Shown here piece by piece: positions 1 to 10,694 of a DNA stretch of 64,000 nt. The notes beneath the pieces were generated by a model that saw only the letters and a list, made by a program, of their open reading frames with translations, was not told the origin of the DNA and did not search any database. Positions within the stretch are counted from its first letter, which is position 1. The number at the start of each line of letters is the position of its first letter. Origin of the DNA: Nitratireductor sp. XY-223 (GTDB lineage: Bacteria > Pseudomonadota > Alphaproteobacteria > Rhizobiales > Rhizobiaceae); assembly GCF_004959855.1 (NCBI RefSeq), contig NZ_SPNT01000005.1:248001-312000 (forward strand). The letters are read 5' to 3'. The position numbers were made by a program, and so were the translations under genes.

Positions 1-227
1 TTGAGGGGCGAACTGATTTCGGCGGCGACTCATTTGACGGTTTCCTGCTCGGCCAGCCGGTCAGCTTCGACAGTGGCGACGGAAATGCCATTGGCGGCTT
101 TGCCGGTCTGTCGGGCGAGTATGCCACGCCCGGCGGCTTGATCCTGCAGGCGGGCGTCGAAGGCCTCATCGAGACCGGCGGCTCCTACCAGTTCTCAGGT
201 CAGGTGGGAACCAAGTTCGAATTCTAA
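1..227 (+). CDS. Autotransporter-type outer-membrane protein, C-terminal end (partial)
   Basis: An open frame enters from the left edge, with codons starting at position 3, and stops with TAA at 225-227. The visible 74 residues are rich in Gly, Ser and aromatic residues, alternate polar and hydrophobic positions, and end in Lys-Phe-Glu-Phe. A terminal Phe after amphipathic strands is the usual signature of an outer-membrane beta-barrel recognised by the BAM machinery, so this is most likely the barrel end of an autotransporter or porin-like protein. The passenger part lies outside the window. The stop overlaps the convergent gene at 224-1009 by 4 bp. Confidence 0.55.
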   Translation, partial: EGRTDFGGDSFDGFLLGQPVSFDSGDGNAIGGFAGLSGEYATPGGLILQAGVEGLIETGGSYQFSGQVGTKFEF

Positions 228-1009
228 TCCCGCCTGAAGATCAGGCTGCCCAGCCAGCCCGTCAGCATGGCGAGAAGCACCGCGAGCACGCCGTAGACGA
301 ACGAGTGGTTCTGCGCCAGCTCGAATATGAACTGCTCGACGCCGGTCTTGACCACCCGCAGCCGAAGCTGCCGCTCCATGACGAATTCGTTGTTCTTGAA
401 GAGGAACGCGCGCAGCCGGTGCTCGCCGACCGGAATGTTCGCGGGCAGGCGCAGCGTGGCGCGGAACAGGCTGGAGCTGACGAACTCCACGCCGAGCGGT
501 TCGTCCTGGTAGATGCCGTCCTCCTCGCGCAGCCGCAGCAGCGCGTCACGGAATTCGGGCACGCGCGAGCCGTCGCCGACATTGCCGAGCGGCGTCAGGT
601 GGATGTGCTCGATGCCGATCGCCTTGCCGCTGAGTTCGATCTCCTCGGTAATGCGGTCGATCGGCAGCGTGCTTGACAGCGAATAGGATGCCGGCGCCGG
701 TGCGAAACGCATCGAATAACGGTTGATCCAGATACCGAACACCCGCTCCTTCCTGCGCACGACTGTTTCGCGCGCCGGGCCCTCGAGCGCGACAACGATG
801 TCGTATCTGCCGAGCTGAAGCAGCAGGTCGTCGGCATTGTCGAGCGCCCCGAACACCGTCAGATCGGCGCCGGCGAAGTCCGCCGTGATGGCGATCTCGT
901 TCGTGGATATGCCGATTTCAAGCCGTTCTTCCTGTGCCGCTGCGGGTATCGCGATCAGCAGCGCCACGAGCGCCAGCACGGCAAGGCCCATGGATCCGTG
1001 CCGTCCCAT
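224..1009 (-). CDS. TIGR02186 family membrane-anchored periplasmic protein
   Basis: This 261-residue protein has an N-terminal signal peptide (cleavage likely after the AAA near residue 25), a soluble domain of about 200 residues and one C-terminal transmembrane segment (about residues 236-257) ending in Arg-Arg-Asp. The layout and sequence match the alphaproteobacterial TIGR02186 family, found beside TauE/SafE sulfite exporters; its biochemical role is unknown. Its ATG overlaps the stop of the upstream TauE gene (ATGA overlap at 1007-1010), so the two are almost certainly translationally coupled. It may help sulfite or sulfoacetate handling, but that is inferred from the neighbour only. Confidence 0.8.
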   Translation of the reverse strand: MGRHGSMGLAVLALVALLIAIPAAAQEERLEIGISTNEIAITADFAGADLTVFGALDNADDLLLQLGRYDIVVALEGPARETVVRRKERVFGIWINRYSMRFAPAPASYSLSSTLPIDRITEEIELSGKAIGIEHIHLTPLGNVGDGSRVPEFRDALLRLREEDGIYQDEPLGVEFVSSSLFRATLRLPANIPVGEHRLRAFLFKNNEFVMERQLRLRVVKTGVEQFIFELAQNHSFVYGVLAVLLAMLTGWLGSLIFRRD

Positions 1010-1935
1010 CAGAAACCCGCCCCGGTGGTGACGATCGAGTAAAGCTCGTCGGGGGTCACGATCAGGTCGCGGGCCATGCGCACGCCGACGCCGAGCACGA
1101 TGATCGCCAGGAGGGCCCGCAACTGCTCGCCGCGCAGCTGCTGGCCGACGCGCACGCCATACTGCGCGCCGATGACACCGGCGATCATCAGGAGGCCGGC
1201 GAGGAACACATCAACCGACTGGTTGGTCGTCGCCTGAACGACGGTCGTGAACCCGGTCACGAATATGATCTGAAACAGCGACGTGCCGATCACCACATTG
1301 GTCGGGATGCGCAGCAGGTAAATCATCGCCGGGACCATGATGAAGCCGCCGCCGACGCCCATGATGGATGTCAGCACGCCGACCCCGAAACCGAGGACGA
1401 TCACCGGGATGACGCTGAGATAGATCTTGGAGCGCTTGAAGCGCATCTTGAACGGCAGGCGGTGCACCCAGTTGTGCTGACCCGGTTTGCGCAGCGAGAC
1501 CGGCTTGTTGGCGGCCGCCCGGCGCAGCGCATTGATGCTCTCGACCAGCATCAGCCCGCCGACGACGCTGAGGAAGGTGACGTAAAGCAGCGAAATGATC
1601 AGATCGAGCTGACCGAGCTGTCTCAGCAACGTGAAGAGATAGATCCCCACCGACACGCCGGCGAGGCCGCCGGCCAGCAATGTGAGCCCCAGCTTGACGT
1701 CCAGCGAGCCGCGCCGGAAGTGCGACAGCGCCCCCGAAAAGGACGATGCGACGACCTGGTTCGCGCCGGTTGCAACGGCAACGGCCGGCGGGATGTTGTA
1801 GAAAATCAGCAGCGGCGTGATGAGAAATCCGCCGCCGACGCCGAACATGCCAGACAGAAAGCCGACAGCAGCGCCCATGCCCAGGATAATAAAGACATTA
1901 ACGGACAGTTCTGCTATGGGCAGATATATGGTCAT
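1009..1935 (-). CDS. TauE/SafE family sulfite exporter
   Basis: A 308-residue polytopic inner-membrane protein. It has the internal duplication typical of TauE/SafE (DUF81): the Gly-rich motif GMFGVGGGF at residues 29-37 recurs as SIMGVGGGF around 190-198, each followed by a Pro-containing hydrophobic helix. Family members export sulfite or related sulfonates in sulfur metabolism. It is the first gene of a two-gene operon with the TIGR02186 protein. A 233-bp region separates it from the PodJ-like gene, which lies upstream on the same strand. The substrate cannot be read from sequence. Confidence 0.88.
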   Translation of the reverse strand: MTIYLPIAELSVNVFIILGMGAAVGFLSGMFGVGGGFLITPLLIFYNIPPAVAVATGANQVVASSFSGALSHFRRGSLDVKLGLTLLAGGLAGVSVGIYLFTLLRQLGQLDLIISLLYVTFLSVVGGLMLVESINALRRAAANKPVSLRKPGQHNWVHRLPFKMRFKRSKIYLSVIPVIVLGFGVGVLTSIMGVGGGFIMVPAMIYLLRIPTNVVIGTSLFQIIFVTGFTTVVQATTNQSVDVFLAGLLMIAGVIGAQYGVRVGQQLRGEQLRALLAIIVLGVGVRMARDLIVTPDELYSIVTTGAGF

Positions 1936-2109
1936 GGCAGGTCTAAGCGGCTATTCCCAAAAGACAAAAGACCGGATACGGCGGGGCATCCAAGACTGTC
2001 ATGCGCCTTATGATCTGCTAAGTCAATCGCCGTGATTGGGACCAGACGCGGCTGTTCATGGAACCAGATTGAGCCGGCTCACGATTTGCGCCGAAAGGCA
2101 GAACGGAAG

Positions 2110-2139
2110 CGGCCGCCGGATCGTGTGAACCGGCGGCCG
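2110..2139 (-). terminator. Strong hairpin after the PodJ-like gene
   Basis: Perfect 10-bp inverted repeat CGGCCGCCGG / CCGGCGGCCG with a 10-nt loop, about 30 bp past the stop codon of the PodJ-like gene. There is no clear T-run on the minus strand, so it may be a processing or stabilising hairpin rather than an intrinsic terminator. Confidence 0.4.
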
Positions 2140-2168
2140 TTCCCGTGTATCGGTTGAGGCGCGAACGC

Positions 2169-5100
2169 CTAATTGTTGCGCGCGATCAGTTCCTTGACCA
2201 ACGCGTCATCAACCTCGCCGGTGGGCTCCAGGCCGACCGATTCCTGGAACGACTTGATGGCGCTGACCGTACGGGCACCCATGATCCCGTCGACGCCACC
2301 GGTGTCGAATCCGTTCTTGGTCAGGATCGCCTGGATGTTCTTGACCGCCTTCGTCATGTCTACCGAAGCGGTGCGCGTCTCGGCACCGCGCCATTCCGGC
2401 GGAATATGCGTCGCGTTCGCCGCCTCGACAAGCGGCGCCGGCTTCCAGAGCTCGACCTTGGCCCGGGCACTTTCAAGCTGTTCAGGCCGCAAGGCGTTGG
2501 CAACCTCGTCGCGCTTCTTGGCGGCATCCTTGTCGCCCGATTTGGCAGCGATGGCGAACCACTTGTAGGTCTCCTCGAGGTCCTGCGAGACACCGCTGCC
2601 GCGGGCGTGCAGGATGGCCAGGTTGAACTGGCTGTCCTTGACGCCGAGATCGGCTGCCTGCGTGAACCATTTGCCGGCCGCATCGTAGTCGGCGGCTCCG
2701 CCGGGTCCCATCGCATAAAGGACGGCAAGATTGTGCATGGCGCTGGCATTGCCCTGCTCGGCCGCCTTCTCGTACCAGTTCATCGCCTTGTCGACGTCGC
2801 GGTCGAGCCCCGAGCCCTTCTCGTAGAAATTGGCGAGACGGTACTGCGCCGGGGCGAATCCGCGGTCGGCGGAGCGCTGATACCATTTAGCGGCCTCGGT
2901 CAGGTCGGTCGCGACGCCGCGTCCTTCCGTGTAGCGTGCGCCGATTTCGAAAAGCGCCAGGCTGTCGCCATTGGCAGCCGCTTCGCGCAGCGCCAGCGGA
3001 CCGACCGATTCCGGCGGCAACTCGACATCCATGACCGGGATGGCCGGCTCAGCCGGAATCGCAGCCACCTGCGTTTCGGCGGCCGGTTCGGCCGGCTGGA
3101 AGGCCGAACTCGGCTGGATCTCGTTTTCGGCCGACATGGTCTGTGCCGGGGCCGGATCGCTTTGCGATGCCACGACCGGCGCAACGGTCTCCTCGGCCTG
3201 CCGCTCGATGACCTCCACCTTCGGCAGTTCCGGTTCGGCAACGTTTACCGGTTCGGTCACCGGCGGATCCGCAGGCTCGACCACGGCCGGCTGCTCTATG
3301 GATGCCGTCTCGACCGGTTTCTGTTCGCCGCCGACGAATCCGGAAAGCAGCGGATAGGATATGATGGCCAATAAAATGGCGCCCGCCGCCAGCAGGATGG
3401 GCTTGCGGCGCCGGCTCACCGCCTCGATCAGCGGCGAACGGCCCTTCTCCTCTTCCTCCCTGGCGCTTTCCAGCTCCGCGGCTTCAGCGGCGGCGGCCTG
3501 CGCGGCGCGGCGCGCCGCGGCAATGAAATCCGCCTTGCCGTTGGCCGACTGCTCGGACTCGGCCGAAAACGCGACATCCTGTTCGGCCATGTTCTGCGCG
3601 TGGCGGACCTTGGCCATGATCTTCTTGATGTCGGGAGCGCCGGAACCGGGTTCGAGCGGCATATTGGCGGTTTCGGGATCGATATCGCCGACCGGATCGA
3701 TGGACGGCGCCGGCTCGACATTTTGAAGCGCGTGGTCCCGCGGCTCAGAGTCGGCCGTCGATCCGTTGCTGCCGGCAAAGCGCTTCTTTAAGCCGGACAG
3801 CAGCGACTTTCCCGCAGGGGCTTCGCCCTCCTTCAGCGCGTCGTCGTCTTCCAAAGGAATCACCCGGTCGCGGTCATCGGGATGGACCATGGCCTCGGGC
3901 GGGTATACAGCCGATGCGGACAGCGGCTCGTCGGCTTCGAATTCGGCCGGCTCATCCGCGCCGTAGTCGATCGGCTCGTGCGAGGTGGCCGAAAAGCCTA
4001 CAGGATCCGTTTCGTCGGCACCGAAGTCCATGGACCGGTTATCGGCGTCGCGGAAGTCGGCGAGGCCACGGTCCTCGACCCCGTAGTCGGCCTGCGGGGC
4101 CGGTGGGACGGGGCTGCCGGTGGTTTCCTCGAGCTTCTCCAGCCGGGTCGCGATCTTCAGCAGGGTGTCGTGCACCGCATCGATGGTGCGCGCGCTGCGC
4201 TCCTCGCTCTTGCGGCTGAGATCCTCCAGCGAGCGCAGGTCGCCGACCAGCGATTCGATGGCGGCCATGTCGGCAGGCGGCGCACCGTTTTGCTGGAAGG
4301 ATGAAACGGCGGTTTCCGCTGCCTGACGCGCGGCCTCGATCACCAGGTCCTGGCTGTCCGCCTTGCTTGCCGACAGATGGTCCTCGATGGCGGCGAGCCG
4401 CGGCTCGAGAACGGCGGCCGACTCCTCGTTGGGGTCGGGATTGTTCAACAAATGCGACAGGCCCGCCACCTGATCCTCGAGATTGCGGATCGCATCGTCG
4501 CTGACATAGTTCGGCGACTGCGTTTCATCCAGTCGCGCTGCCAGGTCGGCCAGTCGCATCTCGATGGGGCTGAAATCGACCACCGCTTCGCGCGCTGCGC
4601 TTTGCTCCACCCGGTCCGCCAGTTCCTCGAGGCGGCCGTAGAGCTGGTCCTGGTTACCGTTCGTCGCGGTCAGGTCCGTATTGATGTTGTCGATGCGCAG
4701 CGACAATTCGTTGAGCTGCTGCGCAATCTGCGCGTTGACGCTCTCCAGATCGATGGTGTCGACCTTGCGGGACAGTTCGTCGATCTGGGCGATCAGATGC
4801 GGATCGGTGCTTGAGAACTGTTGGACCAGCGTATGGGTCAGCGTGTCGAGGCGCTCGGCCACGGCACTGATCGCTTCCTCATGGGCCAGTTCCTCGACCC
4901 TGCGGGTCAGGCCCTCGAGACGCTGCGACAATTCATTGTGCGCCTCGCTCTGGCGGCCGATCTGGGTCTGGTTGGACTGTCCGATCTGGCCAATGCGGTC
5001 GACGAGGGCGTCCATGCGGTTTTCCAGCCGGTCGATCGCTTCCTGGTCCACCGACGAAGCCTGTGCGTTCTGGGTGGCGACGATCGCGCGGCTGATCTCG

Positions 5101-5978
5101 TCGAGCCGGTCGTCGAGCAGTTCGAACTGGCGCGCGACCTCCGGATCGGAGGCCGCCGGCTGCCGGGCCATGGCGTCGATCGCGCCGACAAGCATCTTGA
5201 TCTTGTCCTCCAGCGCATGCAGCGGCAAGGCCGAGGGAAGCTGGCCGATGGAGGATTTGATGTCGTCCAGACGATAGGAGAGCGTGATCAGCTCCTCGCG
5301 CACGGCGGCCGGATCGAGATCCGAAATCCGCTCCTCAAATCCGTCCCAGCGGTTTTCGAGCCGGCGCATGCTTTCCTCGCGCGCAAGCTCGTTGACGAGG
5401 GCACGCAGTTCGTCGAGTTCGCGGTGCAACTCGCCGGTCCCGTTGCCCGGACGCGCCGTCTCGAGCGCCTCGAGCTGGCCGGCGAGACGCGCAAGGTCGC
5501 CACGGATTTCACCCGGCATCGCGGCCGATCCGGTCATGGACTTGATCTCGTCCACGTCGCGGCGCATGTCGTCGCGCATCGCGGCGAGCGCTTCGGCGAT
5601 CTCGCGCATGGCGTTGCTCGTCTCCGGCGACGCCGCCTTGGCGGCGCGGCGGCCGCGGCTGGTGCTGCCCGGCGGAATGGCATTGGCCGCTTCGCGCTGC
5701 ATGGCTTCCCGCTGCATGGCTTCACGCTGCATCGCTTCCCACTGCGTCAGTTCCCGCTGCGGAAGCGGCTGCTGCGGCGCGCTGCGCATTTGCTCGGCCT
5801 TTTGCTGGCGCATGTCGTGCTCAGGCGTATGCGCCTGCGGCCGTGCCGGCTGCTGACGGTTGCGACTGTTCAGCGCGTCGATGCGCGCCTCAAGGTCGGC
5901 GATCGACTGGTTCAGGACGTCAACGGAGTTTTGCCGGGAGTTCTGCCAGTTTTTCGGAGGTCTTGATCTGTTCATCAT
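2169..5978 (-). CDS. podJ: PodJ-like polar localisation protein (coiled coil, TM, Sel1 repeats, peptidoglycan-binding domain)
   Basis: A 1269-residue protein with the PodJ layout. Residues 1-150 are Gln/Ala-rich, about 150-650 are heptad-like coiled coil, and 650-850 are acidic and disordered. One transmembrane helix lies near 855-878 and a Pro/Glu-rich periplasmic linker follows. Three to four Sel1 repeats span about 995-1160 (for example AAKWYQRSADRGFAPAQYRL), and a PG_binding_1 domain (DGIMGARTVSAIKSFQ) occupies about 1203-1269. In Caulobacter and Agrobacterium, PodJ is a polar scaffold that recruits pole-development proteins; the same role is likely here. The gene stands alone, divergent from the fatty-acid operon. 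The start at 5978 begins directly before the first coiled-coil segment. A scaffold paralogue of the same architecture cannot be excluded. Confidence 0.82.
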   Translation of the reverse strand: MMNRSRPPKNWQNSRQNSVDVLNQSIADLEARIDALNSRNRQQPARPQAHTPEHDMRQQKAEQMRSAPQQPLPQRELTQWEAMQREAMQREAMQREAANAIPPGSTSRGRRAAKAASPETSNAMREIAEALAAMRDDMRRDVDEIKSMTGSAAMPGEIRGDLARLAGQLEALETARPGNGTGELHRELDELRALVNELAREESMRRLENRWDGFEERISDLDPAAVREELITLSYRLDDIKSSIGQLPSALPLHALEDKIKMLVGAIDAMARQPAASDPEVARQFELLDDRLDEISRAIVATQNAQASSVDQEAIDRLENRMDALVDRIGQIGQSNQTQIGRQSEAHNELSQRLEGLTRRVEELAHEEAISAVAERLDTLTHTLVQQFSSTDPHLIAQIDELSRKVDTIDLESVNAQIAQQLNELSLRIDNINTDLTATNGNQDQLYGRLEELADRVEQSAAREAVVDFSPIEMRLADLAARLDETQSPNYVSDDAIRNLEDQVAGLSHLLNNPDPNEESAAVLEPRLAAIEDHLSASKADSQDLVIEAARQAAETAVSSFQQNGAPPADMAAIESLVGDLRSLEDLSRKSEERSARTIDAVHDTLLKIATRLEKLEETTGSPVPPAPQADYGVEDRGLADFRDADNRSMDFGADETDPVGFSATSHEPIDYGADEPAEFEADEPLSASAVYPPEAMVHPDDRDRVIPLEDDDALKEGEAPAGKSLLSGLKKRFAGSNGSTADSEPRDHALQNVEPAPSIDPVGDIDPETANMPLEPGSGAPDIKKIMAKVRHAQNMAEQDVAFSAESEQSANGKADFIAAARRAAQAAAAEAAELESAREEEEKGRSPLIEAVSRRRKPILLAAGAILLAIISYPLLSGFVGGEQKPVETASIEQPAVVEPADPPVTEPVNVAEPELPKVEVIERQAEETVAPVVASQSDPAPAQTMSAENEIQPSSAFQPAEPAAETQVAAIPAEPAIPVMDVELPPESVGPLALREAAANGDSLALFEIGARYTEGRGVATDLTEAAKWYQRSADRGFAPAQYRLANFYEKGSGLDRDVDKAMNWYEKAAEQGNASAMHNLAVLYAMGPGGAADYDAAGKWFTQAADLGVKDSQFNLAILHARGSGVSQDLEETYKWFAIAAKSGDKDAAKKRDEVANALRPEQLESARAKVELWKPAPLVEAANATHIPPEWRGAETRTASVDMTKAVKNIQAILTKNGFDTGGVDGIMGARTVSAIKSFQESVGLEPTGEVDDALVKELIARNN
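5689..5748 (-). repeat. Four tandem 15-bp units inside podJ
   Basis: Four consecutive 15-bp units of the form GCTTCNCGCTGCATG (plus-strand reading; the last unit diverges) begin at 5689, 5704, 5719 and 5734. On the coding strand they encode repeated Gln-Arg-Glu-Ala-Met blocks in the N-terminal region of the PodJ-like protein. Being a multiple of three, the array could change copy number without breaking the frame. Confidence 0.8.
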
Positions 5979-6396
5979 TTTGTCCGTATCGAATTAAGAA
6001 CGGTGTGTTCCAACCTCTGGCCGCATGCGGGTTCTCTGCCGGGCAATCAGACAGAAAGTCCGATGCGATTGGTAATCCGTCTTTGACGAAGAACGGGAGA
6101 ATCGGGATTTACCGCCGCTAAGGCACATTCGCGAAACGTGGTAAACAACCCGTTAACCTAGGTTACTTTTTGGCAAATTTCTTAACCGACAGGCGTCGGC
6201 GCGGATGCGGGCATGAACGCCGGAAACGACAACCGCGGCGCGCCGGGCGCGGCAGGCACCCGCCATCAAAGCGCTTCATTCGAAGTGCTTTTTAGTCGCG
6301 CAGAAAATGCAAAATTTTGACGTTTACGCAAACGTCAATTAATTGTATAGAGCGTCAACCACCTCCAGACACCTCGGACCAGACAAGAGAGCCCCA
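5979..6396. other. Divergent regulatory region between podJ and the fatty-acid operon
   Basis: There is no convincing gene in these 418 bp. The podJ-proximal half has AT-rich patches and a perfect 12-bp palindrome TAACCTAGGTTA at 6154-6165. It is flanked by TTAA elements that loosely resemble half-sites of the cell-cycle regulator CtrA, but the spacing is not the canonical N7. One GANTC site is at 6099-6103. The operon-proximal end carries the operator at 6317-6338. Confidence 0.5.
6317..6338 (+). promoter_or_regulatory. Operator/promoter of the beta-oxidation operon (TTGACGTTT-N4-AAACGTCAA)
   Basis: Perfect 9-bp inverted repeat TTGACGTTT / AAACGTCAA separated by ACGC, 58 bp before the first start codon. 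TTGACG can serve as a -35 box, and TTGTAT at 6343-6348 gives a 20-bp spacer, the long spacing favoured by MerR-family regulators. The core ACGTTT-N4-AAACGT recurs before the nitronate monooxygenase gene at 59324-59339. MerR-type LiuR regulators of acyl-CoA and branched-chain amino acid catabolism bind similar sequences; that assignment is inference. Confidence 0.65.
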
Positions 6397-8196
6397 ATGC
6401 CCAGCTATCAGGCCCCGGTTAAAGACACGCTTTTCATCCTCAATGACGTGCTCGGCTATGAGCGATACAACAACCTCCCCGGCTTTTCCGACGCGACGCC
6501 CGACATTGTCGAAGCCATATTGCAGGAGGGTTCGAAATTCGCCGAAGAGGTCCTGCTGCCGCTGAACCAGGTCGGCGACCAGGAAGGGTGCGTTCGCCAC
6601 GACGACGGCACGGTGACGACGCCCAAGGGCTTCAAGGAGGCCTACGACATCTACCGCGAAGGCGGGTGGATGGGCCTTTCGGCCGATCCGGAATATGGCG
6701 GTCAGGGCCTGCCGCTGGTGCTGCACACGGCCATCGGCGAATATCTTTCGGCGGCCAACATGGCGCTGATGATGTATCCGGGCCTGACCCAGGGCGCGAT
6801 CGCCGCGATCAGCGAGCACGGCAGCGACGCGCAGAAGGCGAAGTGGCTGCCGAAGATGATCGAGGGCTCCTGGACCGGCACCATGAACCTGACCGAGCCG
6901 CATTGCGGAACCGATCTCGGCCTGCTGCGCACCAAGGCCGCGCCGCAGGAAGACGGCAGCTACAAGATCTCCGGGCAGAAGATCTTCATCTCCGCCGGCG
7001 AACACGACATGTCCGACAACATCATCCATCTCGTACTCGCCCGCATCGACGGCGCGCCCGAGGGGGTCAAGGGCATTTCGCTGTTCATCGTCCCGAAGCT
7101 GAAGGTCGACGATGCCGGCAACGTCACCGATCCCAACGGGGTCTCCTGCGGCTCCATCGAAGAAAAGATGGGCATCCATGGCAATTCCACCTGCGTCATG
7201 AACTATGACGGAGCGACGGGCTATCTCATCGGCGAGGAAAACCGCGGCCTCAACGCCATGTTCGTGATGATGAACGAGGCGCGTCTCGGTGTCGGACTGC
7301 AGGGGCTCTGCCAGTCGGAAATCGCCAGCCAGAATGCCGCCGAATACGCGCGCGAGCGCCTCCAGGGCCGGTCGCTGACCGGCGCCAAGGAGCCGGAGAA
7401 GAAGGCCGACCCGATCATCGTGCATCCGGATGTGCGGCGCACGCTCATGAACAACCGCGCCTTCAACGAGGCAAGCCGCGCCCTGGTCCTGTGGACCGCG
7501 CTCAAGGCGGACCTGAAGCACCGCTCGGATTCGGAAGAAGACCGCCAGGCCGCCGACGACGTGCTCGGCCTGATGACGCCGATCCTCAAGGGCGTCCTGA
7601 CGGACCGTGGCTTCGACAACGCGGTCGCCGCCCAGCAGATGTTCGGCGGCCACGGCTATATCGAGGAATGGGGCATGAGCCAGTATGTGCGCGATGCCCG
7701 TATCGCCATGATTTACGAGGGCGCCAACGGCATCCAGGCGCTCGATCTCGTCGGCCGCAAATTAGGCGCCAACAATGGCCGCGCCGTGATGGCCTATTTC
7801 AAGGAAGTCGGTGACTTCTGCGAGGAGAACCGCAACGACGAGGCGATGGCGCCGTTCACCAAAGCGCTGAAGAAGGGGCTGAACGACCTGCAGGGCTCGA
7901 CCATGTGGTTCATGCAGAACGGCATGTCCAATCCGGACAATGCCGGCGCCGGCTCGACCGACTACATGCATCTCTTCGGCGTGGTGGCGCTCGGCTATAT
8001 GTGGGCGCAGATGGCCAAGGTCGCGCAGGACAAGCTGGCAAACGGCGCCGGCGCCGGCGATACCGACTATTTGCAGAACAAGCTGACGACGGCCCGGTAC
8101 TATTTCGAGCGGATCATGCCGGAGACGGCCCTGCGGCGGCAGCGCATCGAGGCCGGTTCCGAATCGATGATGGCGCTCGACGCCGCGGCATTTTGA
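6397..8196 (+). CDS. Acyl-CoA dehydrogenase (long form, about 600 aa)
   Basis: FAD-dependent enzyme catalysing the first, alpha-beta dehydrogenation step of beta-oxidation. At 599 residues it belongs to the long bacterial ACAD type with an added C-terminal domain after the usual 380-residue core. Visible family motifs are the FAD/substrate loop around [15 protein letters not shown] and the catalytic-base segment [13 protein letters not shown], where the Glu is the expected base. The ATG at 6397 is chosen because family members begin with a sequence like [10 protein letters not shown]; an in-frame upstream start at 6343 would overlap the operator. First gene of a four-gene operon. The chain-length preference is unknown. 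Confidence 0.9.
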   Translation: MPSYQAPVKDTLFILNDVLGYERYNNLPGFSDATPDIVEAILQEGSKFAEEVLLPLNQVGDQEGCVRHDDGTVTTPKGFKEAYDIYREGGWMGLSADPEYGGQGLPLVLHTAIGEYLSAANMALMMYPGLTQGAIAAISEHGSDAQKAKWLPKMIEGSWTGTMNLTEPHCGTDLGLLRTKAAPQEDGSYKISGQKIFISAGEHDMSDNIIHLVLARIDGAPEGVKGISLFIVPKLKVDDAGNVTDPNGVSCGSIEEKMGIHGNSTCVMNYDGATGYLIGEENRGLNAMFVMMNEARLGVGLQGLCQSEIASQNAAEYARERLQGRSLTGAKEPEKKADPIIVHPDVRRTLMNNRAFNEASRALVLWTALKADLKHRSDSEEDRQAADDVLGLMTPILKGVLTDRGFDNAVAAQQMFGGHGYIEEWGMSQYVRDARIAMIYEGANGIQALDLVGRKLGANNGRAVMAYFKEVGDFCEENRNDEAMAPFTKALKKGLNDLQGSTMWFMQNGMSNPDNAGAGSTDYMHLFGVVALGYMWAQMAKVAQDKLANGAGAGDTDYLQNKLTTARYYFERIMPETALRRQRIEAGSESMMALDAAAF

Positions 8197-8200
8197 GACC

Positions 8201-8266
8201 TGCCGGGCTTGCAGCCCGGCACACCGGCACCACATTGGATATGACGGGTCCGGCTTCGCCGGATCC
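8201..8266. repeat. Pair of palindromes between the two acyl-CoA dehydrogenase genes
   Basis: Two hairpins lie in the 87-bp gap. TGCCGGGC/GCCCGGCA has 8 bp and a 5-nt loop (8201-8221). GGGTCCGGC/GCCGGATCC has 9 bp with one G-U pair and a 3-nt loop (8246-8266). Neither has a T-run. They look like dispersed intergenic palindromic elements, or RNA stability structures, inserted within the operon. Confidence 0.6.
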
Positions 8267-8283
8267 CCAGCGGAGGACAGTGC

Positions 8284-9456
8284 ATGAACACCATGCCCGA
8301 GCAGGTTCTGGGCGTTCCGAAGCCCGACTGGATGAGCGACGACCTGTCGATGCTCCAGGATATGGCGGGCCGTTTCATGGAAACGGAAATCGCGCCGCAT
8401 TACGACCGCTACGAGAAGCAGCAGGTTGTCGAGCGCGAGGCGTGGGAAAAGGCCGGCGCGGCCGGGCTGCTTTGCGCATCGATGCCCGAGGAATACGGCG
8501 GCGCGGGCGGCACCTACGCCCATGAGGCGATCATCACCGAGGCGATCGGCCATACCGGCGTCGACGGTTTCGGCATCGCCCTGCACAATGCCATTGTCGC
8601 CCCCTACATCCTCAATCACGGTTCCGAGGAGCAGAAGCGGCGCTGGCTGCCAAAGCTCGCCACGGGCGAACTGATCGGCGCCATCGCCATGACGGAACCC
8701 GGCGCCGGGTCCGACCTGCAGGGCATCAAGACGAGCGCCCGCAAGGACGGAAACCACTACGTCATCAACGGCTCGAAAACATTTATCACCAACGGCCAGA
8801 ACGCCAATCTGGTGATCGTCGTCACCAAGACCGATCCGGCCGCCGGCGCGAAGGGCACATCGCTGATCGTGGTCGAGACCGACGAGGTCGACGGTTTCGA
8901 GCGCGGCCGCAACCTCGACAAGATCGGCCTGAAGGCCAACGATACGTCCGAGCTGTTCTTCAACGATGTGCGCATCCCGACGGCAAACCTGATCGGGCCT
9001 GAAGAAGGACAGGGTTTCGTCCAGCTCATGACCGAACTGCCGCAGGAGCGCCTGCTGATTGCCAACCAGGCGATCTCGATGATCGAGCGGGCACTGGCGA
9101 TCACCATCGACTATGTGCGCGAGCGCAAGGCGTTCGGAAAACCGGTGATCGAATTCCAGAACACGCAGTTCAAGCTGGCCGAGCTGAAATCGGAAGCGAC
9201 CATGGCGCGGGTGTTCGTCAATCACTGCGTCGAACAGCACCTGAAGGGCGAACTGACGCCGACGACGGCCTCAATGGCCAAGTACATGCTCACCGACCTG
9301 CAGTGCAAGCTGGTGGACGAATGCCTCCAATTGCATGGCGGCTACGGCTACATGAACGAATATCCGATCGCACGCATGTACCGGGATGCGCGCGTGCAGC
9401 GCATCTACGGCGGCACGAACGAAATCATGAAACTGCTTATCGCACGGAGCCTTTAG
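8284..9456 (+). CDS. Acyl-CoA dehydrogenase (standard 390-aa form)
   Basis: Typical-length acyl-CoA dehydrogenase with the signatures [14 protein letters not shown] (FAD/substrate contact) and [20 protein letters not shown] in the C-terminal helical domain. At the place where short and medium-chain enzymes carry the catalytic Glu (IYEGTNEI), this protein reads IYGGTNEI. In isovaleryl- and long-chain-type enzymes the base sits on a different helix, so this enzyme probably belongs to that group. It is the second gene of the beta-oxidation operon, 12 bp before the thiolase gene. The two dehydrogenases presumably cover different chain lengths. Confidence 0.92.
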   Translation: MNTMPEQVLGVPKPDWMSDDLSMLQDMAGRFMETEIAPHYDRYEKQQVVEREAWEKAGAAGLLCASMPEEYGGAGGTYAHEAIITEAIGHTGVDGFGIALHNAIVAPYILNHGSEEQKRRWLPKLATGELIGAIAMTEPGAGSDLQGIKTSARKDGNHYVINGSKTFITNGQNANLVIVVTKTDPAAGAKGTSLIVVETDEVDGFERGRNLDKIGLKANDTSELFFNDVRIPTANLIGPEEGQGFVQLMTELPQERLLIANQAISMIERALAITIDYVRERKAFGKPVIEFQNTQFKLAELKSEATMARVFVNHCVEQHLKGELTPTTASMAKYMLTDLQCKLVDECLQLHGGYGYMNEYPIARMYRDARVQRIYGGTNEIMKLLIARSL

Positions 9457-9468
9457 GAGATTTAGACA

Positions 9469-10677
<1,209 letters not shown>

Positions 10678-10694
10678 AGACAGGGACTGACCAG

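Noticed and set aside
6154-6165. Possible CtrA binding site before podJ
   Set aside because: The palindrome TAACCTAGGTTA lacks the canonical TTAA-N7-TTAA spacing, so only the palindrome itself is reported.
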